This document shows positions 1-12,551 of a stretch of 64,000 bases of DNA, in pieces. The notes beneath the pieces were generated by a model, which saw only the letters and a program-made list of their open reading frames with translations, ran no database searches and was not told the origin of the DNA. Source of the stretch: Zerene cesonia (Eukaryota > Arthropoda > Insecta > Lepidoptera > Pieridae); the NCBI RefSeq assembly GCF_012273895.1, contig NC_052120.1, forward strand, positions 6,014,001 to 6,078,000. The letters are read 5' to 3'. A program made the position numbers and the translations under genes. How positions within the stretch are numbered: position 1 is the first letter of the stretch; each line of letters begins with the position of its first letter.

Positions 1-724
1 CAGATATTATATTTTATCCAAATGTAAAACAATATGTACGCGAAATATTGTCGAACTTGCCCACTTCAATGTCTGTCTGTGAGTTCAATGCCTTATGATT
101 ATTCATTAAATAAACAAGGAATAAACATAGATACCCCCTTTTTCATTCTATTAAAGAAAACTTAATCAACCTATCTGACATCCAATTATAAGTATAAAAA
201 ATTACGTTATAATCTAACATAATGTTCAGTGTAAAACTTGGATTAAAATTCATTAAGACCTTGAATTAATTAATTGAAATCAAAATAGGTTGACATTTAG
301 AAAAGTCAAGTGAATTGTTTAAAAGAATCATATCATTTTTAGTCTTCCGACAGATATCCATGAATGTTTATATCCCAGGTTTATATTATATAAAATAATA
401 ACACTGCACGCAACCATATTGTTAGCTGTTACTCACCTATTGCAATTACAATACTTTACATAACTAGACAGTTCTGCGGTAAACCAAATTAAATAATTTA
501 GTAACTTCCTGTTGAATTTCTATATTGTGCCTATTAGAAGATTGTATAATAACAATTCTATATCGGTCAAAGTCGAAAAGAACTAATTTAACCACTACGC
601 AGATATACGCTTTTATTTATTTGCAATTGAACACTACGTTTAAATTTCTAGTCTTAATTCTTTAAAAATAAACGTATGTTATACCAGACAATTCTCTTCA
701 TATTTTGAATTGTCGCCTTAATTA

Positions 725-800
725 CTAGCATAACGAAGCTTCGCCTGCATAGTCAAAAGAAATTCCATGGAAATGACATGTTTAACTGCAGTAAAAAGCA
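725..800. repeat. short transposon remnant (CCATGG-family)
   Basis: GCTTCGCCTGCATAGTCAAA, CCATGG and GTAAAAAGCATG match, with changes, the copies at 2060-2240 and 26835-27005. Confidence 0.4.
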
Positions 801-2059
801 TGTTTCAAAGTATGCAATAATAGTGCTTTTAAATGCATATCGATATGGTATCGAGTTAATAAAGTTATGCATTTCATTCTTTACAGGCTTATATATATTA
901 GCTTCACCCGTATGTGTTTATGTTTATATGTTGTATGTAATCGACTCCTTTAGACTCGATTTTCCCACACTTTTAACGGACAGATTTAATTCCCACTTTG
1001 TACAATACTATCAAGGGTCATTGACAATGCAATAATTATATGAGTCTTAGTTATTTTCCTGATAAGGATCGCCGGAAATAAATATATTTCCTAAAGCATA
1101 CTCTGAATAGAAGCAAGTGAGACAATTTAGTTGATTCAATAGTTTGTGCGTGTTTCTTAAAAAAAATATAATAATATATGATAAAATGTGCTAGCCCCGA
1201 TTTTTTAACTGTTTTGAGAGAACTCAAATTTGGTTTCAAATAAATTTTACTTAATGATTTTCGTAATTCTTGACAAATACAACAATGTAATTTACACGAC
1301 AAATGGCAACTGCGGTCTTAGCTCTTTAATTAATTTTTATTGCATTTGATATTCCATAGAAGAGCTACTCATGGAATAACAAAAGGTAAATACGCTCTTA
1401 AAACAAGTAAATTATTATCAAGCGAGTCTATGCTAGATACTCCATGAGAATAATTTAAATGGGAATTGGACAGTATACCCACGTCTATCTGCTTTTTTAC
1501 ATCACAAAAGATTTGTATTCAAAGCTTGTCGTACATCATTTAAATAGGAATGTGTGATCCGTCATGAATATATTCTCTGCCTAATAAACATATGTACGAG
1601 AACTAAATGTAAGTACCTCTTATACATAAGTACGTATAATATATGACGTGCTTATTATTGTATATTATATTGACGTTGAATCTATAATATATGAGAAAAA
1701 AATTTATACATTAATAATCATAACATTATATAAATAGGACGACCTGACAGCGTAAACTGTTTCATTAAGTCGAAGGTAACGCAATAAAATTTATTAATCA
1801 TTCTGAGATGATCAATATTCGGTATTAATTTTGCATAATTTATTATAAATTGATAGGTTTCTTATTTATTGAAAATTAATAAACCCGGCAAGAAATTTAA
1901 ATTTACTACAATTTAATATACTCGTACCCACTAGGAAATGATACTAGCTATATATAGACAATCGTAAAAAGTTGAGACAGGCGAAAATTCGATATACTTT
2001 ATGGTGTATATCATATTCATTTAATAAAATAATGTAATGATAAAACTTTTTATAGCAAC

Positions 2060-2240
2060 TAGCGTTTCGCCCTCGTAGTCAAAGGAAATCCCATGGGAAT
2101 GAGATGGTTCGCCGCGGTAAAAAGTAGCCTATTACTATATCTACCTACATCACATACAGTCCCCTAACTATCTCCGTATACAAAAATCATATCATGATAT
2201 TTCGACGTGAAAGAAAAACAAAACTCATTTATAATGGGAA
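2060..2240. repeat. short transposon copy (CCATGG-family)
   Basis: Begins CTAGCGTTTCGCCCTCGTAG, contains ATCCCATGGGAATGAGATGG, AAAAAGTAGCCTATTAC and ATCATATCATGATATTTCG, ending near AAACTCATTTATAATGGG. Same module order as 21280-21470 and 26835-27005. Confidence 0.6.
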
Positions 2241-2304
2241 GGGGAGAATATTAAGGATTTATTTACCAAGAACCTTTGTTACTATCCTATTATAATCCTA
2301 CTAA

Positions 2305-2444
2305 TCCTACTAATATTATAAATTCGAAAGTTTGTAAGAATGTATGTGTGTTTGTTGCTCTTTCACGCAAAAACTGAACAACTGAAATAACATATGGGCA
2401 ACTTTACACGGACTTACGCAGGTGAAAACGCGGGGTGCAGCTAG
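2305..2444 (+). mobile_element. Helitron-like short element, copy 1
   Basis: Starts TCCTACTAATATTATAAATT, has GCTCTTTCACGCAAAAAC, and ends with the hairpin-forming GGTGAAAACGCGGGGTGCAG then CTAG. Same family as 28367-28569, 39703-39908 and 47491-47702, but with an internal deletion. Confidence 0.6.
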
Positions 2445-3578
2445 TTATATATGTAAAAAACGGTAGGCCGAAGAAGAATAATGGCAATGCAATATAGAAA
2501 TGGATGTTCCTGTATGTTTTGTTTTTTCGAAATAAATAGTTGACAAATATATGCGCAAATAAAATCTTCAAAAATAAATTCTGCCCCTTATTCAAAAATC
2601 TACGAAGTACAATAACATTTAGGTTCCGATCATAAAATATTGCTGGAAAATAATTCGTGTCACCATTACGTTAATTTTTAACAATTCAGCTTAAAGGCCT
2701 GATCAAAATAGTCATTGTCAATTTTAAATTCACTGAACACAATTAAGCAGGTGCAGCAATGCAGTCACGTGGATCACTATAGATTTAAATACGTGTACAA
2801 GCGCCTCGTTCAATAGATCTGTCAAGGTTTGTCCATCGCAATATTTTCTCTATAATTATTATATTTTTTCTCCAATATAGCTCTTTTGTTTGTATTCGGG
2901 CTTATCTACGAAACATGTTAGCAGAGGTACTATGAAAAGCTTATCATTCTTAGATATTCAAGGCTGTAAGGGTCAAGAAAAGTTTATGAAGGTTGCTCGC
3001 ATACAACAGCCTTTTTTATTGCTTTTGTACATCAATGGAAAATATCCTTAGTGCGTATGTGGTTTTAAGCAGATACGTTATGTCAATATCCTCATTCGTA
3101 TATAACCGGTCACGTCTCAATGTCAAGTGAAAGAAAGGACGTGCCAGATGTAATTAGGTAAGAGAGATATGTATTAAAGGGGACGATAATATGTCCGTTA
3201 GTACACTTTCTAAATCAATTTAACGAGGAGCAGTCAACAACGCTATTAGCTATCCAAAATAGAATGCTCAGATTGAATAACACCTCTCGATGAATGGATT
3301 CGTCAGCTTTTGCAAAGCGAAATTTGCACAAGTCTCATGGGCGCTAATGATACGTTTACGAATGTAACGTTTGAATAGCTTTCACCGCACATTCGCCGGT
3401 TACGTTATGAACTGATAGTTACCGTTGAAAAGAATCTCACAAATCCTACCTACATTGAAACACTTGCACAATAATTACACATGAACAAGGTTGATGAATG
3501 AGCACCGGTGACACACTTACTAGAACCTTTCCATTGGATCTTAATTAGGATAAATAATCACATAAAAAATGAACTAAC

Positions 3579-3660
3579 CATTCACAAATATGGCACATAA
3601 AAGAAAAAATCGCGCGTACGCGGTCATGGTTCGGACAACGTTCACTCCGTACCGCGACAT
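3579..3660 (-). CDS. tentative first coding exon of a secreted or membrane protein
   Basis: On the minus strand a GC-richer block (about 3600-3770, promoter-like) is followed by two in-frame ATGs (3660 and 3627) and a hydrophobic stretch TAYARFFLLCAIFVN, ending at a GTTAGT donor after 3579 (82 nt, phase 1). This looks like a signal peptide encoded by a first exon. No downstream exon was recognised between 1 and 3578, so the rest would lie outside the window. I do not recognise the protein. Confidence 0.35.
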
Positions 3661-4029
3661 AGCACCTTTCACTACCGCACGGACACTGTTGAGTGCTGAA
3701 CTCAAGAGCTAAGCGCCACAAGTCACAACCACCACCACGGTCCGTCTACCCGCCTGTCTGCGCTGGCTTTCACCTCCTAAACACTGATGCCACTGACATA
3801 CGTACCCGACATGTAATGCTAACATTTACGAGTCACGAAACGCGACTTGCAATTTAACCGGACATAAATGAGGGTACTTATCGTTATAAGGACCAGCTAC
3901 TTTATTAACACAGATTAACATAATACTATGTATTTACAAAGAATAACTTTCTTTATTTACATAATAATATAAAATAAGGAACTTTTATACAATAATTAAT
4001 ATATAATTACATTTATAAAACTCACCTAC

Positions 4030-4132
4030 CAATTTGTTAGTTTCTCCACGATATTCTTGAGATTCCATCTTAAGAACCTGGCCTGATGATATTGGAATCA
4101 ACTCCGGTATATACCCGTCAGTGTATACTCTC
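4030..4132 (-). CDS. tentative internal exon, unknown protein
   Basis: Minus-strand open stretch after a pyrimidine-rich TTTTTTTGTTTGAG acceptor, ending at a good GTAGGTGAGT donor. It reads VYTDGYIPELIPISSGQVLK and about 14 more residues. The composition is more protein-like than the other short frames nearby, but no family is recognised and no flanking exons were found. The acceptor base is uncertain by two nucleotides. Confidence 0.3.
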
Positions 4133-4242
4133 AAACAAAAAAATAAAAAATATTGGTTCGCAATTGCCCTAAACATCGTTTAAGATTCTACACAAAAAAA
4201 AACCTAAATTACCCATGATATCTTGTACAAATAAATACCTAC

Positions 4243-4885
4243 TTGCAGAGCAAACAAAGGAGCAGGTGGGCCACCTGATGTTAAGTGGTCACCACCGCCA
4301 ATAAACACTTGCAACATTAGAGGTTACAAGTGCTTTGCCGGCCTTTCAGTGACATATACGCTCTTTTCTTGAAGGCCCCAATGTCCTTATTATTCGGGAA
4401 CACCGTAGCTGGTAAATCGTTCCAAAGCTTCACCGTACGCGGAAAGAAGTTGTGGGTGAAGCGTACGATGGTGGACAGCCAACCATCCATATGGTGCATG
4501 GTGGATAGTGGATGTAAAAGGTTGAACAATTCTTCAGAGCACTCCCCATAGTACACTCTATACAAAATACAAAGGGACGCAACGTCTCTTTGTAAAGATA
4601 AAGAATCAAGCCTATCGCAAAGCCTACGGTCATTGACAATTCGAGTTGCTCGACGTTGGATACGGACAAGAGGAAGGAGTTGGTACTGTGACTGGACTCC
4701 AGCCCAGAGATGCGAACAGTACTCCATATGCGATCGCACCTGAGCCTTGTACAGCTGAAGTCGATGTGTCGGCCGGCTTGAAGTACTATCTCGATTTACT
4801 GAGCACACCAAGTTTTTTGGAGGCTAGTTTAGCCTTCGCTTCCAAATGGAAGAATGGGGGGGATCGAATGGAAGATGATTAAACC
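4243..4885 (-). mobile_element. 5'-truncated non-LTR retrotransposon (Jockey-like LINE) fragment
   Basis: The minus strand encodes about 140 residues resembling the end of a LINE reverse-transcriptase protein: YKAQVRSHMEYCSHLWAG, RIQRRATRIVND, RDVASLCILYRVYYGECSEELF, FFPRTVKLWNDLPATVF and a terminal KGRQ. The plus-strand left end (ACCTGATGTTAAGTGGTCAC) is the usual 3' end of these lepidopteran elements. The 5' part, including the endonuclease and catalytic RT core, is missing, so it is a dead copy. Confidence 0.85.
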
Positions 4886-5689
4886 ATAGACTAAACATTC
4901 TTTATATCAAAAACGAGACACACGTCATATTTTTAGGTACCATTAATTCGGCATAGTTTATCTCTTCTACACCTATTAGCTGCCACAATCAAGAGTTTTC
5001 GTATAACAATTACACGGCTATTTAACTTCTCATGTTTGACGTACCTACATACTAATTAGCGCAATCGATCCAGCTGATCACGTGTGATGCTGTGACCAAG
5101 GGAAATAGGAATTCATTTTTATGAAATTTATATAGACTAGATAACCCAACCAGAATTTGTCGATATATATATATGCAAAATCTTTCTATCAAAAAAAAGC
5201 TCTGAAAAGAAAAGAAAAGCTCTGAAGCTACTTCCGAAAAAACTTGTTGTATGCGCTAGTAACTAGTTGATTATGCGTGGCAGAGCGAAGACTTCTTAGT
5301 TCTCAGTGATGAGTTCTTTACCCAGTAAATAAATTCTGAGAGCTATGTAGATAAACGAACAGTCTAAGGTCTTCTTGAATGTATGATCTAATTTTATAAA
5401 GCTTAAAAAATGGTACGGATACTACAGATTATGTACATACATAATCAAGGCAGTTTTTTTTTTTCTATAAAAATGGTTCAGGCAACCATTCCTTGTTTCA
5501 GTTTACATTTACAAATATTTTTAAATCCACCCTAATTTTTTTTTCCTTTTTTTTAAGCAATTGATTTATAAATTCATATATTTCTTTAGATAAATATGTG
5601 ATTGAAATATTTAAAATCTTGTTTAGTTTTTTTGGACAACTCTATTTATAGACAGTGATTTATTTATTACTTATATTAAATTAGCTACG

Positions 5690-5840
5690 CGCTCCGGCTA
5701 GTCATTTGTAATTTAAATAACATTAACTGTCCTATCTTTTAAGTTGAATCAAACAGCACATGGTATGCAAATTTGATTAAAATCGGTTGAATAGTTTCGG
5801 AGTCAACAATGTGACTCGTAATTTATATAACATGTTAAAA
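5690..5840. repeat. dispersed repeat remnant (ATCGGTTGAATAG family)
   Basis: Shares GCTCCGGCTAGTC, AACTGTCCTATCTTTTAAGT, CACATGGTATGCAAATTTGA and ATCGGTTGAATAGTTTCGGA with the copy at 28190-28360. Confidence 0.55.
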
Positions 5841-5926
5841 TTGATAACTTAAAAAAGGTAAAAAGACTTGGATCTATTACCTTACAATTCATAATTCTGA
5901 AGTCGACGTGTCGTATGTCCATGTTC

Positions 5927-5947
5927 CAAACGTCATTTTGACGTTTG
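5927..5947. promoter_or_regulatory. inverted repeat with CGTCA/TGACG half-sites upstream of Slh
   Basis: A perfect 9-bp inverted repeat (CAAACGTCA, 3-nt spacer, TGACGTTTG) sits 131 nt before the Slh start codon. The half-sites resemble CRE/bZIP sites. Similar TGACA/TGTCA pairs occur upstream of other genes here (see findings). Promoter role is inferred from position only. Confidence 0.4.
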
Positions 5948-6077
5948 CAATGAAATGTTATAAATTTAATGTTTTCCTTAGTATTGGGCTGAATAATTAA
6001 TGATTTACTTATAATAAATAAGAAGAAAACGCTATTAAAAATTAAATATTAAAAGAGATTTATGATAACATTCAACT

Positions 6078-9000
6078 ATGACGACTTTACGTGAACGTCA
6101 GCTTAGTAAGTCTCATTTAATAAAATGTGTTTGAACTACAAGTGTTTTCTTACAAACCTTTAGAAATTTCAATATTAATATTGTTTGAAGAAATTTAAGA
6201 AATACTGTGATGTTTATTTCTTCCTTCACTACGTTATAAACAAAGAGCATTTCTATTGATTTTTCAGACGCCCTAAAGCAGATGCTAAATTTAAATGAAC
6301 CAATGACGAAGGCTGTGGCAAATGAACCAATTTGGAAAGTGTTAATTTATGATAGAGTTGGACAAGATATAATTTCGCCCTTAATATCTATTAAAGAGCT
6401 CAGAGAATTAGGAGTAACCCTTCATGTGTTTGTACTAATTTTCCTATATTTTAAAAATTAATGCATATTGAATATACTAAACCAAAAATGACGTCGTGAC
6501 TCAGCTGAAATAATAATCTAATTTCTATATACATGTATTCTTCATTGAGAAGTATACTTAATGAAACTGTCCATGTAGCTTTATATTGCTTCTGTTTTCA
6601 GTGAAATTAATAAATGTATTCTTAAGAGATGAACTTTGCAAAATAACAACATTTTATACTATATTTTCAGTCAATTACATTCAGACAGAGACCCTATTCC
6701 TGAAGTGCCTGCTGTATACTTCTGTGCACCATCAGAAGAAAACTTGGGAAGGATCTGTCAAGATTTAGACAATGGTGTTTATGACCAGTATCATTTGAAC
6801 TTTATTTCTCCAATAACCAGACAGAAACTAGAAGACCTTGCTGCATCGGCCATACAATCAAACTCTGTTATGAGTATACACAAATTATATGATCAGTATC
6901 TGAATTTTATATGTCTAGAAGATGACTTATTTATCATGAAACATCAGCAATCAGATGCTTTATCTTATTATGGTGAGTTGCTATTAAAAAATACATTCTA
7001 TTATGTTGTATGTATGCATTAAGTAATAGGTAATTTACAATTCAGTTAGTTTCCCAAAAAAAAATTAACCTTTCTTTACAAGGGTAAATAGAACACTGCT
7101 GAAATATGATATGAATAGCCTCCTCGAGTTCAAATATGTAAAGAATTTGATTGGAGTTACATTTGAACATCATTCCTTTTATATTAATGTTCACCAGTAT
7201 TTACCCCAATTGTAGTACTTGGAGTTAGTGTAATTTCATAAAACAAAAATGCACAACATATTATATCTGATCCTTATTTGTGAATTATTGAACAGGTTAT
7301 TCATGAAATCCTATTTAATTTAATTTAAATTAAGAACTCCTGCAATCTATGAATATAACAATTCTTTATTCTACAGCCATAAATAAAGGAGATACTAAAG
7401 ACACAGAAATGGAGGCCATCATGGATGATATTGTTGAAAGCTTATTTTCAGTATTTGTTACGCTTGGTAAGTCACATGTATTCAAAACTGTTAATTTCAT
7501 ACATTTGCTTACATTTCATGGAGTTTGGAAAGTGGGAAAATTAGAAACAGACTCAAAAAGCGGGATAACTTAATGGATGAACTATTGTTATAAATATTTA
7601 TTAAATCATTATTTAAAGTGTTTTTTTTTGTACCTTGGCAACATTAGCAGAACATATTTTATTCTTCTTTAACTTGACCATTAATGTTAACTAAAAATAA
7701 GACTAAAATGTCACAAAATTTTATTCACTTAAGGTAATGTACCGATAATTCGAAGTAGTAAAGGCAATGCAGCGGAGATGGTTGCAAAGAAACTTGACAA
7801 AAAGCTCCGAGAGAACCTCTGGGACGCTAGAAATAACTTGTTTCATGGGAATACTGGACAAGGAGGTACATTTAGTTTTTCAAGACCCATGCTGATTTTA
7901 TTGGACCGTAATATGGATATGGCCACACCATTACATCACACTTGGACGTATCAGGCTCTTGCTCATGATGTTCTGGATTTGTCTTTAAACAGGTTTGTTG
8001 ATGTTTTCCGAATGTAAAAACACTATAATATCTCCATAATGGCTTATAAAAAATTTATTTAAACAAAAATACCAATAATATGACATTAGAAGAAATATTA
8101 GATACATTTTAATCAAACTTTTTCAATTGGATATAATGATTGTCATTATGTTGAAAATATCCCCAAACATTTTGAATATATGTTAAATTAACAATTTTTT
8201 TTTTATCCTCTTTTGATTTGCAGAGCATTGGTACCAGAAAGTGCTGGTCCAGCCTTGCCAGGGCAAAAGATCAAAGCCCGAACTTGTGACTTGGACTCAA
8301 GGGATCCATTGTGGTCAGAGCATAAAAGCAGTCCATTCCCAACTGTCGCTGAAGCGATCCAAGAAGATTTAGACAAATACAGGTTTTGAAAATCAATAAG
8401 CTAAAAAAATATTAGTGCTTTCATTGCATACTAGCTATGCCCGCGACTACATTCGCGCATTCACATAGGTTGAAACAAATTCGAAAGACAATTCTTTAAT
8501 CTATGCACATAATTAATTTAACAAAAATGTAGTCTATATATTGCCAAAGGAAGCTATAGGATAGAGAGGTTCATCAAAATCCGTCCTTTAATTTTTCCGT
8601 AAAAGCTGGAGAACTGATAGACAGACAATAAAATCAAGATGATTTTATCCATGTACAGAATTGAACTCTTGTATAGTATAGATTACATTTGTATTTGCAT
8701 CAAGTTGGGTAATAAAATTGTATCAGATTTTAGATATTACTTTGTTTATTAGGAAATTTTATTTTAATTCATATCCACATTAATGATATATGATGTAATA
8801 TATAAACCATGATCAAGTTAAATCACATCTTCTAATCAATGTTATCTAGCGATAAAAGGCATACTGTTCTCTTATAATATATTCCAATCATTTTCAATAA
8901 TATTCAGGAGTTCAGAGGCTGAAGTAAAGAAGTTAAAAAGCTCAATGGGTCTTGACGCTGACAGTGATCTCGCACTAAGCTTGGTGAGCGATAACACACA

Positions 9001-12000
9001 GAGACTTACAAGCGCTGTAAACTCCTTGCCCCAGCTTATGGAGAAGAAGAGGCTAATCGACATGCATACTACTATTGCGACTGGTGCGTTTGTTGTATTT
9101 ATTCACAAATACACATTATTCTTGAATGTAGGAAACTTTTGTTAGTTTTAGTATCTGAATGTATCAACAGTGCAACTAGCTACGTGAAAGCTTCACGAAG
9201 TTGAATTTTTTTGACACTTTCCTATCGTGAATGTGATTTAGAGTTTACTTAATGTGTTTTATATTGGTATTGTATTTGGACTTACTAGTAGATTCATACT
9301 GAACAAAACACTAGCATCGCAGTACATTTTTTCACAATAGTTACATATGTTTTCTAGCAATATTAAACTCCATAAAATCAAGACGATTGGATTCGTTCTT
9401 TGAATTGGAAGAGAAAATAATGAGCAAAAGCGGCGCCGTAGAAAGCAAAGCTGTTATGGATTTAATCACTGACAGTACAGCGGGCACTGCCGAAGATAAA
9501 ATGCGTTTATTCATTATTTATTATCTGTGCACATCACAGATAACTGATGAAGAGTATAAAAAGTTTGAAGCTGCTCTATTGGCTGCTAATTGTGATATCA
9601 AACCAATGGCTTATATGAAGAGATGGAAGTAAGTTTCAAAATCTTTGTAGCTTTTCGATACTTTTAAAATATTACTTCAAAACATATTTTTAATATAATA
9701 CCTATACTTTTAAATTCTCATATATAAGATTGATATATATGCTTAATACAATTACGTTCATACATACAATGAGGAATAAACAGTAGTTCAATGCCTTATA
9801 TTCGCATTAAAAGCCGAAGAAGTGTATATACATTAATATGACTTTTGATTGGATATTGTATAAGATATATACCTACAAAATACAAATGTGAAAAAAATGT
9901 GTGCGACAGCCCCTAATGTCCCATGCTGCTAACAGTGTGGTGAATGTGGCTTTTCCCTTGCCCCCTGCAAAAAACACTGTAGGGTTATTTGACAGAATTC
10001 TTTCAGTGTTAGATAGCCCATTTATTGAGGAAGGCTATAGGGCGAAGCCGGGACGGACCGCTAGTATCTAATATAATATGTGTAATAATTCATTAGAAAA
10101 TTTAATTATAAATAATTCTATGTTATATTAAGCATTTATATTATTATAAAAAGAGAATATGCAAGCAATCCATGCTGAGTGTATACCTACTTTTTTTACA
10201 GAAGCTTCACGAAGATGTCAAGTCAGTATGAAGGCGGTGGTACCAAAACAGTCTCTATGTTCTCCAAACTTGTGTCTCAAGGATCATCTTTTGTCATGGA
10301 AGGAGTCAAGAATTTAGTCGTTAAGAAACATGTTAGTCTGAATTTTGGTTAATTACATCACTATCAAATATTATTCAAACCAGAACTGTGCCTACGCGTG
10401 TATTACGCAGTTTTCTTACATTATTGTTACGAATTAAGTTTTTAAATTCAATATAATCATAAAGTAACGAAGCGAACAATATAATATTTAAGAAAAGGTA
10501 AACCCTCCCATAAAAAAATATTATTTTAGTAAGTTACTTATTTCAGTAATAACACTATCACTAAATAGTATAAAGCAAAGTCGCTTCCCGCGTTTGTATG
10601 TATGTATGCTTAGATCTTTAAAACTACACAACGGATTTTGATTGGTTTTTTTGTTAATAGATAGTGATTCAAACAGGAAGGTTTATATGTACAATTACTT
10701 CTATTAAACTCTTCCGAATTAAACGCGTACGAAATCGCGGGCAAAAGCTAGTTTAGAATAAAGAACGAAACTGTAGGGCGACATACTCAGATGTAGTTAC
10801 TACGTTACGTTGCTAGTGTTGGAGGGATTTATGTTTGTTAAAATAAAAGATTAACGCGACACCTACTATTGCTAAGGTGTTCGGTGGTCATTGCGCTGAA
10901 CAAAAACAGAAGTGTGTATGTATCGCCGCAGAAGCTGCCCGTGAGCCGCACGGTGGAGGCGGCGCTGGGCGGCGGCAGCGACGCGGAGCTGACGTGGCTG
11001 GACCCGCGCAGCGCGCGCACGGACGCGGCGGGGCGCGCGCGCGCCTCGCGCCACGCGCCGCCCAGCGACGCCGTCGTGTTCCTCGTCGGCGGCGGCAGCT
11101 ACATCGAGCACCACAACCTCATCGACTTCGCCAAGGTGTGCCGCGCCGCCTTCGCCGTTACCGTCACGACTTTTTTAATGTACAATACGACCGACGTATC
11201 TTAGCGCAGTACTCGTGGTGTCCGTGCCTTTTGCTATCGTTTGGATCCTAAAAACAAGTATTGCGCAGCGTTCTGCACGAACTTCAGACTTGCCAAGTTA
11301 CGTCGGCCGTAGTGTAATGGAGCGGGCAATGGAGCTGGTGGTTCGCTAGATAGTATTCGATGACCAGCGACCGTGAACATTTATTAAAGTGTAGTAGGAA
11401 AGTGATGGCTCTCTTTTTTCCACATTAGGACCTCTTTGCGTCACGATAATCCCGCTGGTCGTATATGCCACGTGTAATAATCTAGAGCCTGCTCGCATAT
11501 GTCACTTATAGAAACTGTAGTAAAGTAAGGACATCATAACCTTACTTATTGATTTTAATAGAATAGCGGATAATACCACAGCTACGATTACATATAGTAT
11601 GTATGGATGAGTGTTAGTGCATATTCCCAGCTATAACATAATATGACACGTAATATACCAGTACCAGAGCATTACCATATACAAACGGCTTAGTCAAGGT
11701 AATCGACGAAGAGAACCATCAATGCAACTGCTTCCATTAGTTACCTTTACTCACATCAGCGCTTAATTTCCGCGTTGGTTCAGCCGCAGTGCGGCCTAAG
11801 CCTAGTTCATTACAAAGGCATTGACATAATACGGTTACACTATATGATTCAATGTTTCGATGTTACAATCGATCGACCTTTAATCAGTTATCAGATTTCT
11901 TTCACGCAGATTTATCAGTATTGTGGCTTCCGCCTTCGTATAAATCTCGGTTGACCTCTTTAACACTTTATAATGAAATTGGATTAGTTGTAAAAACCTT

Positions 12001-12159
12001 ATTTAAACTTACTGTATCGAAATAACATATTTTAACTATTTTTTACAGCAACAAGCTGCAAGTGGCATTTCCAGGAAAATAATCTATGGTGCAACAACTC
12101 TACCAAACGCCTCTCAGTTTCTCAAACAGCTCTCACTTTTAGGGGAAGAACTTCAATGA
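6078..12159 (+). CDS. Slh: SLY1 / Sec1-family domain protein 1 (SCFD1), complete, 11 exons
   Basis: Sec1/Munc18 (SM) protein. The family binds the Golgi syntaxin Sed5/Syx5 and promotes SNARE assembly in ER-Golgi traffic. Exons, all with GT-AG borders and matching phases: 6078-6105, 6268-6427, 6671-6972, 7377-7466, 7734-7992, 8224-8382, 8908-9083, 9358-9628, 10202-10331, 10932-11135, 12049-12159. They sum to 1890 nt, giving 629 aa (human about 640). The start MTTLRERQLNALKQML fits the family N-terminus (RERQ..ALK.ML). Family motifs seen in order include LHSDRDPIPEVPAVYF, TPLHHTWTYQALAHDVLD, SDNTQRLTSAV, GTAEDKMRLFIIYY, FVMEGVKNLV and VVFLVGGGSYIE. Exon 10 (10932-11135) is extremely GC-rich, unlike all the others. 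A poly(A) signal AATAAA lies at 12214-12219 and a second at 12519-12524. The annotation rests on memory of the family rather than a search, but the match runs the whole length. Confidence 0.96.
8429..8690. repeat. dispersed repeat remnant inside Slh intron 6
   Basis: Starts ACTAGCTATGCCCGCGACTA and contains TCATCAAAATCCGTCC and GACAGACAATAAAATCAAG, typical of short lepidopteran elements. Confidence 0.5.
9975..10068. repeat. dispersed repeat remnant (GGACCGCTAGT family)
   Basis: AATTCTTTCAGTGTTAGATA, TTTATTGAGGAAGGCTATAG and the end CGAAGCCGGGACGGACCGCTAG match the fuller copy at 20979-21143. Confidence 0.65.
10566..10753. repeat. dispersed repeat (AAAGTCGCTTCCCGC family) in Slh intron 9
   Basis: AAAGCAAAGTCGCTTCCCGC, AGATCTTTAAAACTACACAA and the end CGCGGGCAAAAGCTAGTTT. 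Related copies at 20080-20205 and 21632-21815 (reverse) and 61725-61870. Confidence 0.65.
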
Positions 12160-12213
12160 ACATTCCTGTATTGAATTATGGTTATTTGAATTTGTAATAT
12201 AATATTTATTCAA

Positions 12214-12219
12214 AATAAA
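12214..12219 (+). terminator. Slh poly(A) signal AATAAA
   Basis: A canonical AATAAA lies 55 nt after the Slh stop codon. Another AATAAA at 12519-12524 could serve as a distal site. Confidence 0.55.
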
Positions 12220-12545
12220 TCTTGCATGAAGTCTTATTAAGGTGTTAGAGTATATATATGTATAGACTAAAGTCCTGTTTAATATTGTTTTCGTTAATGC
12301 GAAAAAAAACTCATCAAGTAACAAGTTCTTTACAACAGACTTTATGTTTGTGTACTTGTAATAAAATCTTGTTCGTTAAGTTTCCGTAAATTCTGATACA
12401 CAATTTTATTTTTTCACAGCTTGGTGTTTTGATTTTGCAATAGAAGATAAATGAATATGTACATACTGTTATAATTAGATATCTTCGCTTTTAAAATATT
12501 TACGATTGGGAGATAAATAATAAACTCAATTCAACAAGTTGGCAT

Positions 12546-12551
12546 TTTATT
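12546..12551 (-). terminator. minus-strand poly(A) signal, candidate distal 3' end of CaMKI
   Basis: TTTATT on the plus strand is AATAAA on the minus strand. It lies just past the Slh AATAAA at 12519-12524, so the two transcription units would end tail to tail. If used by CaMKI it implies a 3' UTR of about 4.6 kb. No other minus-strand gene was recognised between here and 17186. Confidence 0.35.

Larger units (their letters stand above)
1..3578. other. AT-rich region without recognised gene
   Basis: Only short open frames with no family resemblance. Contains repeat remnants at about 725-800, 2060-2240 and 2305-2444 (entered separately). It would lie inside or downstream of the tentative minus-strand gene starting at 3660. 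Confidence 0.5.
4886..6077. other. Slh upstream region
   Basis: AT-rich. Contains a short direct repeat of AAAAGCTCTGAA at about 5196-5227, a dispersed-repeat remnant at about 5690-5840 and the inverted repeat at 5927-5947. No exon recognised. Confidence 0.5.

Noticed and set aside
778..1035. 85-codon plus frame at the left edge
   Set aside because: AT-rich chance frame partly inside a repeat remnant.
10869..11251. Other frames over Slh exon 10
   Set aside because: High GC removes stops in all frames; only the frame matching SLY1 is spliced and conserved.
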